A DNA stretch of 64,000 nucleotides, taken from positions 5,084,001-5,148,000 of the forward strand of contig NZ_JARXYJ010000001.1 of NCBI RefSeq assembly GCF_029894425.1. Direction: 5' to 3'. Shown piece after piece: positions 1 through 7,925 of this stretch (its first letter is position 1; every line of letters begins with the position of its first letter). The DNA comes from Streptomyces sp. SAI-127. Its GTDB lineage: Bacteria; Actinomycetota; Actinomycetes; Streptomycetales; Streptomycetaceae. The position numbers were made by a program, and so were the translations under genes. The notes beneath the pieces are model-generated. The model saw only the letters and a list, made by a program, of their open reading frames with translations. It was not told the origin of the DNA and searched no databases.

Positions 1-35
1 AGCAGGTCCCGGCGCGCTGACAGCTGACGCAGTCC

Positions 36-65
36 GAAGCCCCGGGGCGAGTGCCCCGGGGCTTC
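36..65. terminator. Perfect hairpin upstream of the ThrRS-like gene
   Basis: Arms 36-48 and 53-65 are perfectly complementary (13 bp) around a 4-base loop. This is the usual form of a Streptomyces intrinsic terminator, which often lacks a U-tract. It probably ends transcription of a gene to the left of the window. Because it lies 48 bases before the ThrRS-like start it could instead act as an attenuator, but no T-box elements are visible. Confidence 0.7.
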
Positions 66-112
66 GTCGTTCCCGTCGGCTCCTCGCCCCCCCCATCGCG
101 AGGGAGGACCCC

Positions 113-1357
113 ATGAACCCCACGAACCACATCAACCCCATGCAGCATGACCACCGCCGACTCGGCCGTGAGCTCGAGCTGTTCGACACCGATCCGCTGA
201 TGGGCGCGGGGCTGCCGTACTGGCTGCCCGACGGGGCCGTCGTACGGCATGTCCTGGAGGAGTACGTCAGGGAGGCGGAGCGGGCCGCCGGGTACCGGCA
301 TGTGTACTCGCCGGTGCTCGGGAAGCGGGAGCTGTACGAGATCTCCGGGCACTGGTCGCACTACGGCGACGACATGTTCCCGCCGATGCGGCTGGGCGGC
401 GAGGAGGTCGTGCTGCGGCCCAGCCTCTGCCCGCACCACGCGCTCATCTATCGGTCACGGGCCCACAGCTACCGTGAACTTCCCCTGCGGATCGCCGAGT
501 TGGGCGGCATGTACCGCTCCGAACTGTCGGGCGTCCTCGGCGGTCTCACCCGCGTCCGCTCCATCCAGCTCAACGACGCCCACATCTTCTGCACCCCTGA
601 GCAGGCCGTGGCGGAAGCCCGCGCCGCCCTCGGACTCATCCGGCGCGCCTACGACGACCTCGGCATCCGAGCGTCCAGGTTCCGTCTGTCCCTCCCGGGA
701 GACTCCGGCAAGTACGTCGCGGACCCCGCGCTCTGGCGCCGCGCCACCGCCCTCCTCGAAGAGGTCCTGGACGGCATCGAGTACGAGTCGGTCGAGGGCG
801 AGGCGGCTTTCTACGGCCCCAAGATCGACGTACAGATCACCGACCCCGCCGGTCGGGAGTCCACCCTCTCCACCGTCCAGATCGACTTCCACCAGCCCGA
901 ACGCTTCGACCTCCACTACATCGGCCCCGACGGCGGCAAACACCGCCCGGTGATGGTCCACCGCAGCATCATCGGCAGCGTGGAACGGGCGGTCGCCCAT
1001 CTCATCGAGGCGCACGGCGGTGCCTTCCCGGTGTGGCTCGCCCCCGTACAGCTGGTGGTTCTGCCGGTGGGCGACGCCCAGGAGGAACGGGCCCATGACC
1101 TCGTACGGCAGGCCGAAGCGCGCGGCGTCCGGGCCGAACTCTCGGGCCCCGGCCACGGCACCCTCGGCGCCCGCGTCCGCGCCGCGCGCCTCGTGCCGTA
1201 CCAGGCGGTGATCGGGGAGCGGGAGGCCGACGCCGGCTGTGCGGCCGTACGACTGCGGGACGGCCGTAGGCCAGGAGCGGTGCCGGTCGACGAGCTGCTG
1301 GAGCGGATCGGTGCCCGGGCCGGTGATCGCGGGGCCGAACTCTGGGCGGCTGCGTAA
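113..1357 (+). CDS. Short threonyl-tRNA synthetase paralogue (catalytic and anticodon-binding domains only)
   Basis: A class II aminoacyl-tRNA synthetase of the threonyl type, predicted to charge tRNA-Thr in the cytoplasm. At 414 residues it lacks the N-terminal TGS and editing domains of the usual roughly 650-residue ThrRS. The catalytic core starts near residue 20. The three zinc ligands are recognisable: Cys in LCPHH (about 106), His in NDAHIF (about 156) and His in MVHRS (about 282). Motif 3 Arg is in GSVERA (about 291) and FYGPKIDVQ is intact. The anticodon-binding domain begins at VWLAPVQ. GGGAGG lies 5 bases before the ATG. Family members of this form occur in streptomycetes beside a full-length ThrRS. 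A spare or inhibitor-tolerant enzyme is an inference. The nucleoside hydrolase gene follows after 38 bases. Confidence 0.85.
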   Translation: MNPTNHINPMQHDHRRLGRELELFDTDPLMGAGLPYWLPDGAVVRHVLEEYVREAERAAGYRHVYSPVLGKRELYEISGHWSHYGDDMFPPMRLGGEEVVLRPSLCPHHALIYRSRAHSYRELPLRIAELGGMYRSELSGVLGGLTRVRSIQLNDAHIFCTPEQAVAEARAALGLIRRAYDDLGIRASRFRLSLPGDSGKYVADPALWRRATALLEEVLDGIEYESVEGEAAFYGPKIDVQITDPAGRESTLSTVQIDFHQPERFDLHYIGPDGGKHRPVMVHRSIIGSVERAVAHLIEAHGGAFPVWLAPVQLVVLPVGDAQEERAHDLVRQAEARGVRAELSGPGHGTLGARVRAARLVPYQAVIGEREADAGCAAVRLRDGRRPGAVPVDELLERIGARAGDRGAELWAAA

Positions 1358-1395
1358 GGTCGGACCCGTATGCCAGTGACGAAAGGACCCCCGCC

Positions 1396-2358
1396 GTGAC
1401 CGGTCAGCCCATCCCGGTGATCATCGACTGCGACACCGGTGTCGACGACGCCCTGGCCCTGCTGTTCGCCGTACGGCATCCAGGCATCGATCTGCGCGCG
1501 GTCACCTGTGTCGCCGGGAACACCGACGTCGACGGCGTCGTCCGCAACACTCTGACCGTCCTGGAGCAGGCCGGGGCCGGGGACATCCCCGTCGCCCGGG
1601 GCGCCGCGCGGCCGCTGATCGAGCCCGTGCGCACCGCGCAGCACGTGCACGGCCTCGACGGCATGGGTGACCTGGGGCTGCCCGCGCCGACCCGGGTGGC
1701 GGTGGACGTGGACGCGGTGACCCTGCTCAGGCGGGAGATCCTCGCCTCGCCCCGCCCGGTCACGCTGATCCCGACCGCGCCGCTCACCAACATCGCCCTG
1801 CTCCTTCGTACGCACCCCGAGGTGGTGCGGAACATCGAGCGGATCGTGTTCATGGGCGGCGCGGTGGCGACCGGGAACGCCACGCCGGTCGCGGAGTTCA
1901 ACGTCTGGCACGACCCCGAAGCGGCCGCCGTGCTGCTCACCGCCGGGGTGCCGATCACCATGTACGGCCTGGACGTCTTCGAGCGGGTCGTCGTCCCCGC
2001 CGCCGACGTCCAGCGGCTGCGGGCGAGTTCGGAGCCCAGCCTGCGCATGGCCGGGGAACTCCTCGCCCACCGCGACCCGGCCACCTCCGGCGACCCCACC
2101 CCCACGGGCGGCCTCGGCGACGCGGGCGCGGTCTGCGCGGTCGTCGACCCGGACGGTCTGACCACCGAACTCCTGCCGGTGGAGGTGAGCCTGGCCCCGG
2201 GCCCGACCCGCGGCCAGACCGTCGTCGACCGCCGCCGCCGTCCCGGCGAGTCCGAGATCCACGACGGCGAACGTGAAGTGACGCTCGTGGACGTGGGGTT
2301 GGGCGTCGACGTGGAGCGGTACGTGAAGCTGTGGCTGACGGCGGTGGAGGGCGCCTAG
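1396..2358 (+). CDS. Inosine/uridine-preferring nucleoside hydrolase
   Basis: A 320-residue member of the IunH/RihB family, which hydrolyses the N-glycosidic bond of nucleosides to give a base and ribose for salvage. The calcium-binding Asp cluster DCDTGVDDAL lies at residues 11-20. The second metal and ribose region NVWHDPEAA is near residue 175. The central TAPLTNIALLL segment is typical. Length matches the family. The start is a GTG preceded by GAAAGGA. It is probably co-transcribed with the ThrRS-like gene upstream. It converges on the nickel/cobalt transporter gene with about 50 bases between. Substrate preference cannot be read from sequence. Confidence 0.9.
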   Translation: MTGQPIPVIIDCDTGVDDALALLFAVRHPGIDLRAVTCVAGNTDVDGVVRNTLTVLEQAGAGDIPVARGAARPLIEPVRTAQHVHGLDGMGDLGLPAPTRVAVDVDAVTLLRREILASPRPVTLIPTAPLTNIALLLRTHPEVVRNIERIVFMGGAVATGNATPVAEFNVWHDPEAAAVLLTAGVPITMYGLDVFERVVVPAADVQRLRASSEPSLRMAGELLAHRDPATSGDPTPTGGLGDAGAVCAVVDPDGLTTELLPVEVSLAPGPTRGQTVVDRRRRPGESEIHDGEREVTLVDVGLGVDVERYVKLWLTAVEGA

Positions 2359-2407
2359 CCGTGGCCCGGCCGCTCGCAGCGGGCTCGCAGCACCGGGGGG
2401 TGGTCCC

Positions 2408-3502
2408 TCAAGAACTGCTGACGCCCCACCGCTGCTCCACCTTCGCGAGCCGCCAGTAGGCGATCGCCGCCGCCCACACCACCACGAACAGGCCGACGAT
2501 GACGTAGCCGACGTTGTCGAGGTCGATGTCGGCGATCCAGGTGGTGAGGGCGTCGGTGAGGTCGAGCTTGTCGTGCAGGACGCCGACGAGCTCGATCGTG
2601 CCGATGAAGAAGGCGACCGCGATGGACAGACCGGTGATGGCGAGGTTGTAGAAGACCTTGCGGACGGGGTTGGAGAAGGCCCACTGGTAGGCGAAGTTCA
2701 TGAACGTGCCGTCGAGGGTGTCGAACAGGCTCATGCCGGCGGCGAAGAGCAGCGGCAGACAGAGGATGGCGTACCAGGGAAGGCCCGCGGCCGCACCCGA
2801 CCCGGCCATCACCATCAGGGTCACTTCCGTGGCCGTGTCGAAGCCGAGCCCGAACAGGAAGCCCAGCGGAAACATCTGCCCCGGCCGGGTGATGGACTTG
2901 GTGAGCCGCCCGAGGATCCGGTTCATGAAGCCGCGCGAGTCGAGATGCTGCTCCAGCTCCTTCTCGTCGTACGTTCCCGCCCGCATCGCCCGGAAGACCT
3001 TCAGGATGCCCATCAGGGCGACCAGGTTGAGAGCGGCGATGAGATAGAGGAACGACCCGGAGACCGTCGTACCGAGAAATCCGAGCACCTGGTGGGTACT
3101 TGACCCCTCGTTCATGACCTTGCCGGCCAGCTGGGTGCCGCCGGCGATCAGCGCGGCGAGCAGGACCACGACACTGGAGTGCCCGAGCGCGAACCAGAAC
3201 CCTCCGGACACCGGCCGCTTGCCGTCCGCCATCAGCTTGCGCGTGGTGTTGTCGATCGCGGCGATGTGGTCGGCGTCGAAGGCGTGCCGCATACCGAGGG
3301 TGTAGGCGGTGATCCCGAGTCCGATGCCGAAGGCCTTGTCGCCCACCTCGTAGTGCTCCGGGACGACCAGCAGGAAGAGGATGCCGAAGGCGACGATGTG
3401 CAGGGCGGCTATCGCGACCATCAGACCGACCGTCTTGACGGTGTCCTCGCGCCGCCAGCGGAAGGAGGCGGCGGCGGTCTCGGGCAGCGCAGGATCAGTC
3501 AT
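2408..3502 (-). CDS. NicO/NiCoT-family nickel/cobalt transporter
   Basis: A 364-residue polytopic membrane protein that takes up Ni2+ or Co2+. The signature HAFDADHIAAIDN, containing the HX4DH motif needed for metal recognition in HoxN/NixA-type permeases, is near residues 73-85. The second signature LGFDTATE lies near residue 220. About eight hydrophobic helices are visible, with a cytoplasmic loop around residues 170-200. The ATG at 3502 is preceded by GGAG. The leader carries a cobalamin riboswitch, which points to cobalt as the physiological substrate (inference). A divergent ArsR-type repressor gene lies on the other side of the leader. Confidence 0.93.
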   Translation of the reverse strand: MTDPALPETAAASFRWRREDTVKTVGLMVAIAALHIVAFGILFLLVVPEHYEVGDKAFGIGLGITAYTLGMRHAFDADHIAAIDNTTRKLMADGKRPVSGGFWFALGHSSVVVLLAALIAGGTQLAGKVMNEGSSTHQVLGFLGTTVSGSFLYLIAALNLVALMGILKVFRAMRAGTYDEKELEQHLDSRGFMNRILGRLTKSITRPGQMFPLGFLFGLGFDTATEVTLMVMAGSGAAAGLPWYAILCLPLLFAAGMSLFDTLDGTFMNFAYQWAFSNPVRKVFYNLAITGLSIAVAFFIGTIELVGVLHDKLDLTDALTTWIADIDLDNVGYVIVGLFVVVWAAAIAYWRLAKVEQRWGVSSS

Positions 3503-3540
3503 ACGGTGGTCACTCCAGCACCTCGTGGATGAACGCGTGA

Positions 3541-3745
3541 GCTGCCGTGGCCGGTCTCCTGGCTTACGGGTCGTGCGTTTCCCTGCCCGCCTTCCCGGCC
3601 TGATGGTGACGGCCAGTGGCTGTCCCGCGAGGGACGTGGGAGGGAAACTCCCCGATCACAGTGGCGAGGGCCGCACCGGACTGGACCTTTGAGGGGTCGT
3701 CACCGGCTTCCCGAGCACCACGGCCCGCCCACCGTAGGCGGGCGC
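3541..3745 (-). promoter_or_regulatory. Cobalamin (B12) riboswitch in the transporter leader
   Basis: Read on the minus strand, the leader contains the conserved blocks of the RF00174 family in order. These are CGGGAAGCCGGTG, a CAGTCCGGTGCGG segment, CGCCACTGTGATCGGGG, the core ACAGCCACTGG, GGGAAGGCGGGC, and the terminal B12-box-like block AAGCCAGGAGACCGGCC. The distal end is about 40 bases before the start codon of the Ni/Co transporter. Adenosylcobalamin binding would be expected to lower expression, by the usual mechanism of this family. Boundaries are approximate. Confidence 0.93.
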
Positions 3746-3767
3746 GGGGTCTCCTGCATAGCTGCAC

Positions 3768-3779
3768 ACCTGCGCAGGT
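3768..3779. promoter_or_regulatory. Palindrome ACCTGCGCAGGT, candidate ArsR operator
   Basis: A perfect 12-bp palindrome in the divergent region between the riboswitch-controlled transporter and the ArsR-type gene. It sits 40-51 bases before the preferred ArsR start. On the minus strand it reads CATACCTGCGCAGG. Nearly the same string, CATACCTGTGCGCAGG, occurs on the plus strand at 17655-17670 before the permease operon. Operator function is inferred. Confidence 0.5.
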
Positions 3780-3818
3780 ATGGAAGATCACACAGGGCTG
3801 CCTGCGAGGATGAGCGCC

Positions 3819-4166
3819 ATGCACCTCGTCCCGGCCGACCGAGCCGACCGCCGCACGATCGACGGACACCGGGTGTGCGACGCCATCGCCGCGATCGGCG
3901 ACCCGGGACACGTCCGCACCTGGTCCGACCGCTTCGCCCTCCTGGCCGACCCGAACCGCCTCTCCCTGCTCCTGGCCCTGCACCGCACCGGCCCGCTGGC
4001 GGTCTCCGACCTCGCGATCGCGACGGGCATGAACGACCCCGCCGTGTCCCAGGCGCTACGGCTGCTGCGGGCGGCCGGGGTGGTGGCGGGGGAGAAGGAG
4101 GGGCGGGTGGTGCGGTACCGGGTGGTGGACGAGGCGGTGCGCGGGCTGTTGGCGCAGGTGTCCTGA
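3819..4166 (+). CDS. ArsR/SmtB-family winged-helix repressor, probable metal sensor
   Basis: A small dimeric winged-helix DNA-binding protein of about 115 residues. The helix-turn-helix runs through LAVSDLAIATGMNDPAVSQA and is followed by the wing EKEGRVVRYRV. The conserved LADPNRLSLLLAL helix precedes it. The ATG at 3819 is chosen because GAGGA ends 8 bases before it; in-frame ATGs at 3780 and 3810 have no good ribosome-binding site. Cys and His residues in the N-terminal part (GHRVCDAIA, DPGHV) are potential metal ligands. It is divergent from the Ni/Co transporter, with a palindrome between them. It may therefore repress that transporter, itself, and possibly the permease operon near 17.6 kb. 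Confidence 0.85.
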   Translation: MHLVPADRADRRTIDGHRVCDAIAAIGDPGHVRTWSDRFALLADPNRLSLLLALHRTGPLAVSDLAIATGMNDPAVSQALRLLRAAGVVAGEKEGRVVRYRVVDEAVRGLLAQVS

Positions 4167-4253
4167 GCCGGTCGGGGGTACGTGCCGATCAGCGTGGCTC
4201 GCTGGGCGGTCGAAGGTTTCCACGTCGGAACGGAATTGGCGGCCCCCGCGTAG

Positions 4254-4445
4254 TGCTCGCCGTCGTCACCCACGAGGTTCGCTGCCAGAGCTGCTGCGAG
4301 GTCGGCCAAGGCTGCCCGGTGGTTGTACGCCTACGGGCCGGATGCCCAGACGCTGCTCAAGGTCATGGAGCCGTCGCTTCGCAGGCCGGCGTACGTCGTG
4401 TTGCGGCAGGGGAGCAGTGAGACGGAGTCCCGAGTGGAGCTGTGA
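4254..4445 (+). pseudogene. Possible decayed gene tail
   Basis: A 63-codon open frame with no plausible start. It has coding-like composition (mostly G or C at third positions) and a protein-like sequence including ARWLYAYGPDAQTLLKVMEP and RRPAYVVLRQ, ending at TGA 4443-4445. An in-frame TAG at 4251 closes it upstream. I read it as the C-terminal remnant of a lost gene. The family is not recognised. It could be chance. Confidence 0.35.
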
Positions 4446-5277
4446 TGCAGTACAGCAGCGAAGTACAGCAACCTCAGCAACGGGGGCAGCGCGCCACAGC
4501 GGCCCGCACAGAAATCACAGCCACCTGTATGACCCTCCATGACCGATCGAGGCCGTGATGTGTGCACTGCGCCGCGAGAACCGCGAAACACCGGATGCCC
4601 GAAATGTGCACCAGGCATAGCATGAAAGCGGGTCGGCACACTCTCACGTGCGACCGGCCCGGAAGGGCGACCCCGGTGTGTATACGCCGGGGTCGTTGAA
4701 GCTCGGCGGACGCGGCCGGCCCAGCACGGCGTGATCGTTCCGCGGATGTCCGGAGGGGCGCGGCCACGGCGTCGGGGACCCGGCATGGCGCAGGATCGGC
4801 ATTCTGGAAGCGGTCTGCGCGAACACCGCGACCGGCAGGCCGGCCACGGCCACCGTCGGCCCCCCTGTGATCAGGTCCGGTGGCCCAGACCCGGCCCGCC
4901 GACCGGTCGACCTCTCCCTGTCTCAGTCGGCCCAAGCCCCTTGTGGTGCACGGAATTCGGGGGCGACATGCTGCCCATGGCGCAATCGGCTCGTTGGACC
5001 GGTCGGCGATGCGAGCCTGTGCCGGTCGGCGGCGTCGTTCCACGCTGATCGCGGTTGCCTGCTGGTGGATCCGAGAGGGGCAGGGTGTGCGTTGCTACGG
5101 GCACCGCCTCGGGATACGTCGTCGGGGTTGTGCCGGCGGCGCCGTTCCGGCCGCCACCGCCCCGCATCGGCTGTGGGGTGGGACGAGGCCGGGGCACCGG
5201 ACCGCCCGGCGAACACCGTGTGGACGCAGCCACCCCGCTGAGTTCCCCATGTCAGAGGACGAAGGAAAGCAGAAGCT
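4446..5277. other. Intergenic stretch without a supported gene
   Basis: About 830 bases with several overlapping open frames on both strands. None has coding-like codon use together with a ribosome-binding site. The only distinct structure is a hairpin at 4668-4695. The last 20 bases contain GAAGGAAAG, the ribosome-binding site of the phosphatase gene. Confidence 0.5.
4668..4695. terminator. Hairpin, probable bidirectional terminator
   Basis: CGACCCCGG at 4668-4676 pairs with CCGGGGTCG at 4687-4695. Three more pairs inside (one a G-U wobble) leave a GTAT tetraloop. It looks like a terminator, perhaps left from genes lost from this interval. Confidence 0.55.
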
Positions 5278-6519
5278 ATGACGGACCGTGGGCGTAGGCC
5301 GGACAGGGTCGGGGTGGACCGGTCCGAGGGGTTCGGCGAACGGCTGCTCGGGGTGCTGCTGGACCGCGCACACGAGATGCCGCCGGAGTTGATCGCCCCG
5401 CTCGTCGCGGAAGAGGTGGCCAGGGTCGGGGGGCGGGAGGTCTCCATCCTCCTGCAGGACTACGAACAGGTGCTGCTGGTCCCGCTGCCGGGGCGGCGGC
5501 TGAAGGTCGGCGGCCCCGAGTCGGTCGAGGACTCCCCCGCCGGCGAGGCGTTCCTGGGCCGCAGAACGGTGGAGGTGCCGAAGGACGGCAGTGTGCGGAT
5601 GTACCTGCCGCTGCTGGACGGAAGCGACCAGATCGGGGTGATGGCCGTCACCCTGGACCGCGTCGATGACGACGACCGGCGACTGCTGCGCAGACTCGCC
5701 GGTCTGGTCGCGGACATGATCGTCACCAAGGACGCCTATACCGACCAGTTCTTCCAGGCCCGCCGCAGCGCCCCGATGAGCGTGGCCGCGGAGATCCAGT
5801 GGTCGTTGCTGCCCCCGCTGTCGATGACGATTCCGCAGGTCGAGGTGGCCGGGATCCTGGAGCCCGCCTACGACGTGGCCGGCGACAGCTTCGACTACGC
5901 CCTCAACGGCGACGTTCTGCACGTGGCCATGATCGACGCGATGGGCCACGGGCTGGACGCGGCGACCATGGCGACGGTGGCCATCGGCGCCTATCGCCAC
6001 ACGCGGCGGGCCCACACCGATCTGTCCCAGGTGTACGCGTTCATGGACAAGGCCATCAACGAGCAGTTCGGCCCCGACCACTTCGTCACCGCGCAGATGA
6101 TGATTCTGGACATCAACACCGGCCGACTGCAGTGGGTCAACGCAGGCCATCCGGCTCCACTGCTGATCCGGGGCCGCGCTGTGGTGGACCGGCTGGAGAG
6201 CCCGACCACGTTGCCTGTCGGCTTCGGCGGTGAGGAGCCGGTGGTCAGCGAGCGGATGCTGCGACCCGGCGACCGGTTGCTGTGCTTCACTGACGGACTC
6301 ATCGAGGAACACCACACCGGCGGGGAACAGTTCGGCGAGGATCAGCTCGTCGAATGGACCAACCGGATCCTCCGCGAGCGCACGGAGGTACGGGCGGTGG
6401 TGCGAGCGCTCTCCCACGCCCTGAAACACGAACGCGGCGGCACCACGACCGACGACGCGACCATCTTCCTCGTCGAGTGGCGAGGCGGCGACGCCGATCA
6501 CCTCGCCATCGTCGACTGA
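5278..6519 (+). CDS. SpoIIE/RsbU-type PP2C serine phosphatase with N-terminal sensor-like domain
   Basis: A cytoplasmic protein phosphatase of the kind that dephosphorylates anti-anti-sigma factors in partner-switching networks. Residues 1 to about 150 resemble a GAF-like sensor domain. The linker AEIQWSLLPP near residue 170 is the conserved entrance to the SpoIIE domain. Metal-binding acidic residues lie in VAGDSFDY (about 200), IDAMGHGLDA (about 220), CFTDGLIE (about 340) and TTDDATIFLVEW near the C-terminus. Length, 413 residues, is normal. GAAGGAAAG precedes the ATG. No cognate anti-sigma or anti-anti-sigma gene is adjacent, so the target is unknown. Confidence 0.9.
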   Translation: MTDRGRRPDRVGVDRSEGFGERLLGVLLDRAHEMPPELIAPLVAEEVARVGGREVSILLQDYEQVLLVPLPGRRLKVGGPESVEDSPAGEAFLGRRTVEVPKDGSVRMYLPLLDGSDQIGVMAVTLDRVDDDDRRLLRRLAGLVADMIVTKDAYTDQFFQARRSAPMSVAAEIQWSLLPPLSMTIPQVEVAGILEPAYDVAGDSFDYALNGDVLHVAMIDAMGHGLDAATMATVAIGAYRHTRRAHTDLSQVYAFMDKAINEQFGPDHFVTAQMMILDINTGRLQWVNAGHPAPLLIRGRAVVDRLESPTTLPVGFGGEEPVVSERMLRPGDRLLCFTDGLIEEHHTGGEQFGEDQLVEWTNRILRERTEVRAVVRALSHALKHERGGTTTDDATIFLVEWRGGDADHLAIVD

Positions 6520-6680
6520 GCGCGACGATGCACCGGCTCCCTCGCTGGGGCCTGCCGCCGACCTGGGGTTTCGCGCCCAAGGTCGCAAATACCATGGGCG
6601 ACAGCCCTCGCCCGGCAGGCCGAGGAACAGTCAGGCCCGTGACATCTGTGACGGAGACTTGGCTCTGCCTCCGCACGCGG

Positions 6681-7469
6681 TCATGTGGCTGCCAGAAGGA
6701 TGGCCGTGTAGTGCGCGGTGAAGGCCGCGATGGTGAGGGCGTGGAAGACCTCGTGGAAGCCGAACCAGGCCGGTGAGGGGTCGGGGCGCTTGAGTCCGTA
6801 GACGACGGCGCCCGCGGTGTAGAGCAGACCGCCCGCGATGACGAGTACGACGACCGCGGTGCCGCCGGTGCGGGCGAAGTCGGGCAGGTTGAAGACGGCG
6901 ACCCAGCCCAGCGCGATGTAGCACGGGGTGTACAGCCACCGGGGAGCCCCGATCCACAGGATGCGGAAGGCGATGCCGGCGAGGGCACCCGCCCACACCA
7001 CGGCCAGCAGCACCCGCTGCTGACCCGCGGGCAGCAGCAGTACCGCCAGCGGGGTGTAGGTGCCGGCGATGATCAGGAAGATGTTCGCGTGGTCCAGCCG
7101 CCGCAGGACCGCCTCCCCGCGCGGACCCCACGTTCCGCGGTGGTAGACCCCGCTGGTGCCGAACAGCAGACAGGCCGACAGCGCGTACACCGAGCAGGCC
7201 GCCACTGCCGCCGCCGAGCGTGAGATGGCGATCAGGACGATGCCGCCGACCAGGGACAGGGGGAAGACGCCGGCGTGCAGCCAGCCGCGCATCCTCGGCT
7301 TCAGCGCAGCGGCCACACGCTCCGCCCCGCCTTCCAGGCCGGCGGCAGTCGGTCGGCCGGTTGGACCGGCAGGCGCATCGACCGCGGGGCGCGAGACGTC
7401 GGGAGTGGTGCCGGGGCGAGGCTGGGGATCGCGCCCGTGTGCCTGCGGCTGAGTGTCTTCGGCGGTCAT
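6681..7469 (-). CDS. Hemolysin III / TrhA-family (PAQR-like) membrane protein
   Basis: A seven-helix integral membrane protein of the YqfA/TrhA group. An N-terminal proline-rich tail of about 60 residues precedes the core. Metal-site candidates are visible: the His in VYHRGTWG, the block RRLDHANIFLIIAGTYTPLA, and HEVFHALTIAAF followed by HYTAIL at the C-terminus. Family members influence membrane lipid homeostasis; despite the name, haemolysis is not an established role. The start is uncertain. ATG at 7469 is used here, and a GTG at 7511 in frame would add 14 residues. It lies downstream of the MerR gene on the same strand with a 66-base gap. Confidence 0.85.
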   Translation of the reverse strand: MTAEDTQPQAHGRDPQPRPGTTPDVSRPAVDAPAGPTGRPTAAGLEGGAERVAAALKPRMRGWLHAGVFPLSLVGGIVLIAISRSAAAVAACSVYALSACLLFGTSGVYHRGTWGPRGEAVLRRLDHANIFLIIAGTYTPLAVLLLPAGQQRVLLAVVWAGALAGIAFRILWIGAPRWLYTPCYIALGWVAVFNLPDFARTGGTAVVVLVIAGGLLYTAGAVVYGLKRPDPSPAWFGFHEVFHALTIAAFTAHYTAILLAAT

Positions 7470-7535
7470 GCGCTCGTATTCTGAAATCGACGGATCAGTG
7501 CGGCCTGCCACTCGCTGCGGGCTGCGGGCTGCGGG

Positions 7536-7868
7536 TCAGATGCCGGCCGTGTGCCGGGAGGCGGCGCGGCGGTACTCGGCGTTGATGCGCTGGGCTTCTT
7601 CGAGCTGGTCTTCGAGGATGATGATGCGGCAGGCAGCCTCGATGGGGGTGCCGTGGTCGACGAGTTCCCGGGCGCGGGCGGCGATCCGCAGCTGGTAGCG
7701 GGAGTAGCGGCGATGTCCGCCCTCGGAGCGGAGCGGGGTGATGAGGCGGGCTTCGCCGAGGGCGCGGAGGAAGCTGGGGGTGGTGCCGAGCATCTCGGCA
7801 GCTCGCCCCATGGTGTAGGCGGGGTAATCGTCGTCGTCGAGACGGCCGAGCGGATCGTCTGCTGTCAT
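7536..7868 (-). CDS. MerR-family helix-turn-helix regulator
   Basis: A 110-residue DNA-binding protein. The MerR winged helix spans YTMGRAAEMLGTTPSFLRAL, and the wing follows in LRSEGGHRRYSRYQLRIA. The C-terminal helix ILEDQLEEAQRINAEYRR would form the dimerisation coiled coil. No cysteine- or ligand-binding effector domain follows, so this is a short MerR with unknown signal. The ATG at 7868 is preceded by GAGAGGTGAG. A longer frame beginning at 7916 would run through the palindrome at 7894-7925 and is less likely. The hemolysin III gene just downstream is the most obvious target. Confidence 0.85.
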   Translation of the reverse strand: MTADDPLGRLDDDDYPAYTMGRAAEMLGTTPSFLRALGEARLITPLRSEGGHRRYSRYQLRIAARARELVDHGTPIEAACRIIILEDQLEEAQRINAEYRRAASRHTAGI

Positions 7869-7893
7869 CTCACCTCTCTGTGGAACGCGTGGA

Positions 7894-7925
7894 GGGGTCC
7901 TGGTGCCGTACGGCACCAGGACCCC
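7894..7925. repeat. 32-bp perfect palindrome upstream of the MerR gene
   Basis: Sixteen bases (GGGGTCCTGGTGCCGT) are followed directly by their exact reverse complement. It lies 26-57 bases before the MerR start. It could be an autoregulatory operator, because MerR sites are palindromes lying in the promoter. As RNA it would fold into a strong hairpin, so a terminator for transcription arriving from the right is the alternative. Confidence 0.65.

Noticed and set aside
1..112. T-box leader for the ThrRS-like gene
   Set aside because: Only a simple terminator hairpin is present; no T-box bulge sequence or room for a specifier stem.
916..2262. Long minus-strand open frame across the ThrRS-like and nucleoside hydrolase genes
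   Set aside because: Composition is the mirror of the plus-strand genes, with Arg/Gly/His-rich low-complexity protein and no domain. It is a GC-rich antisense shadow.
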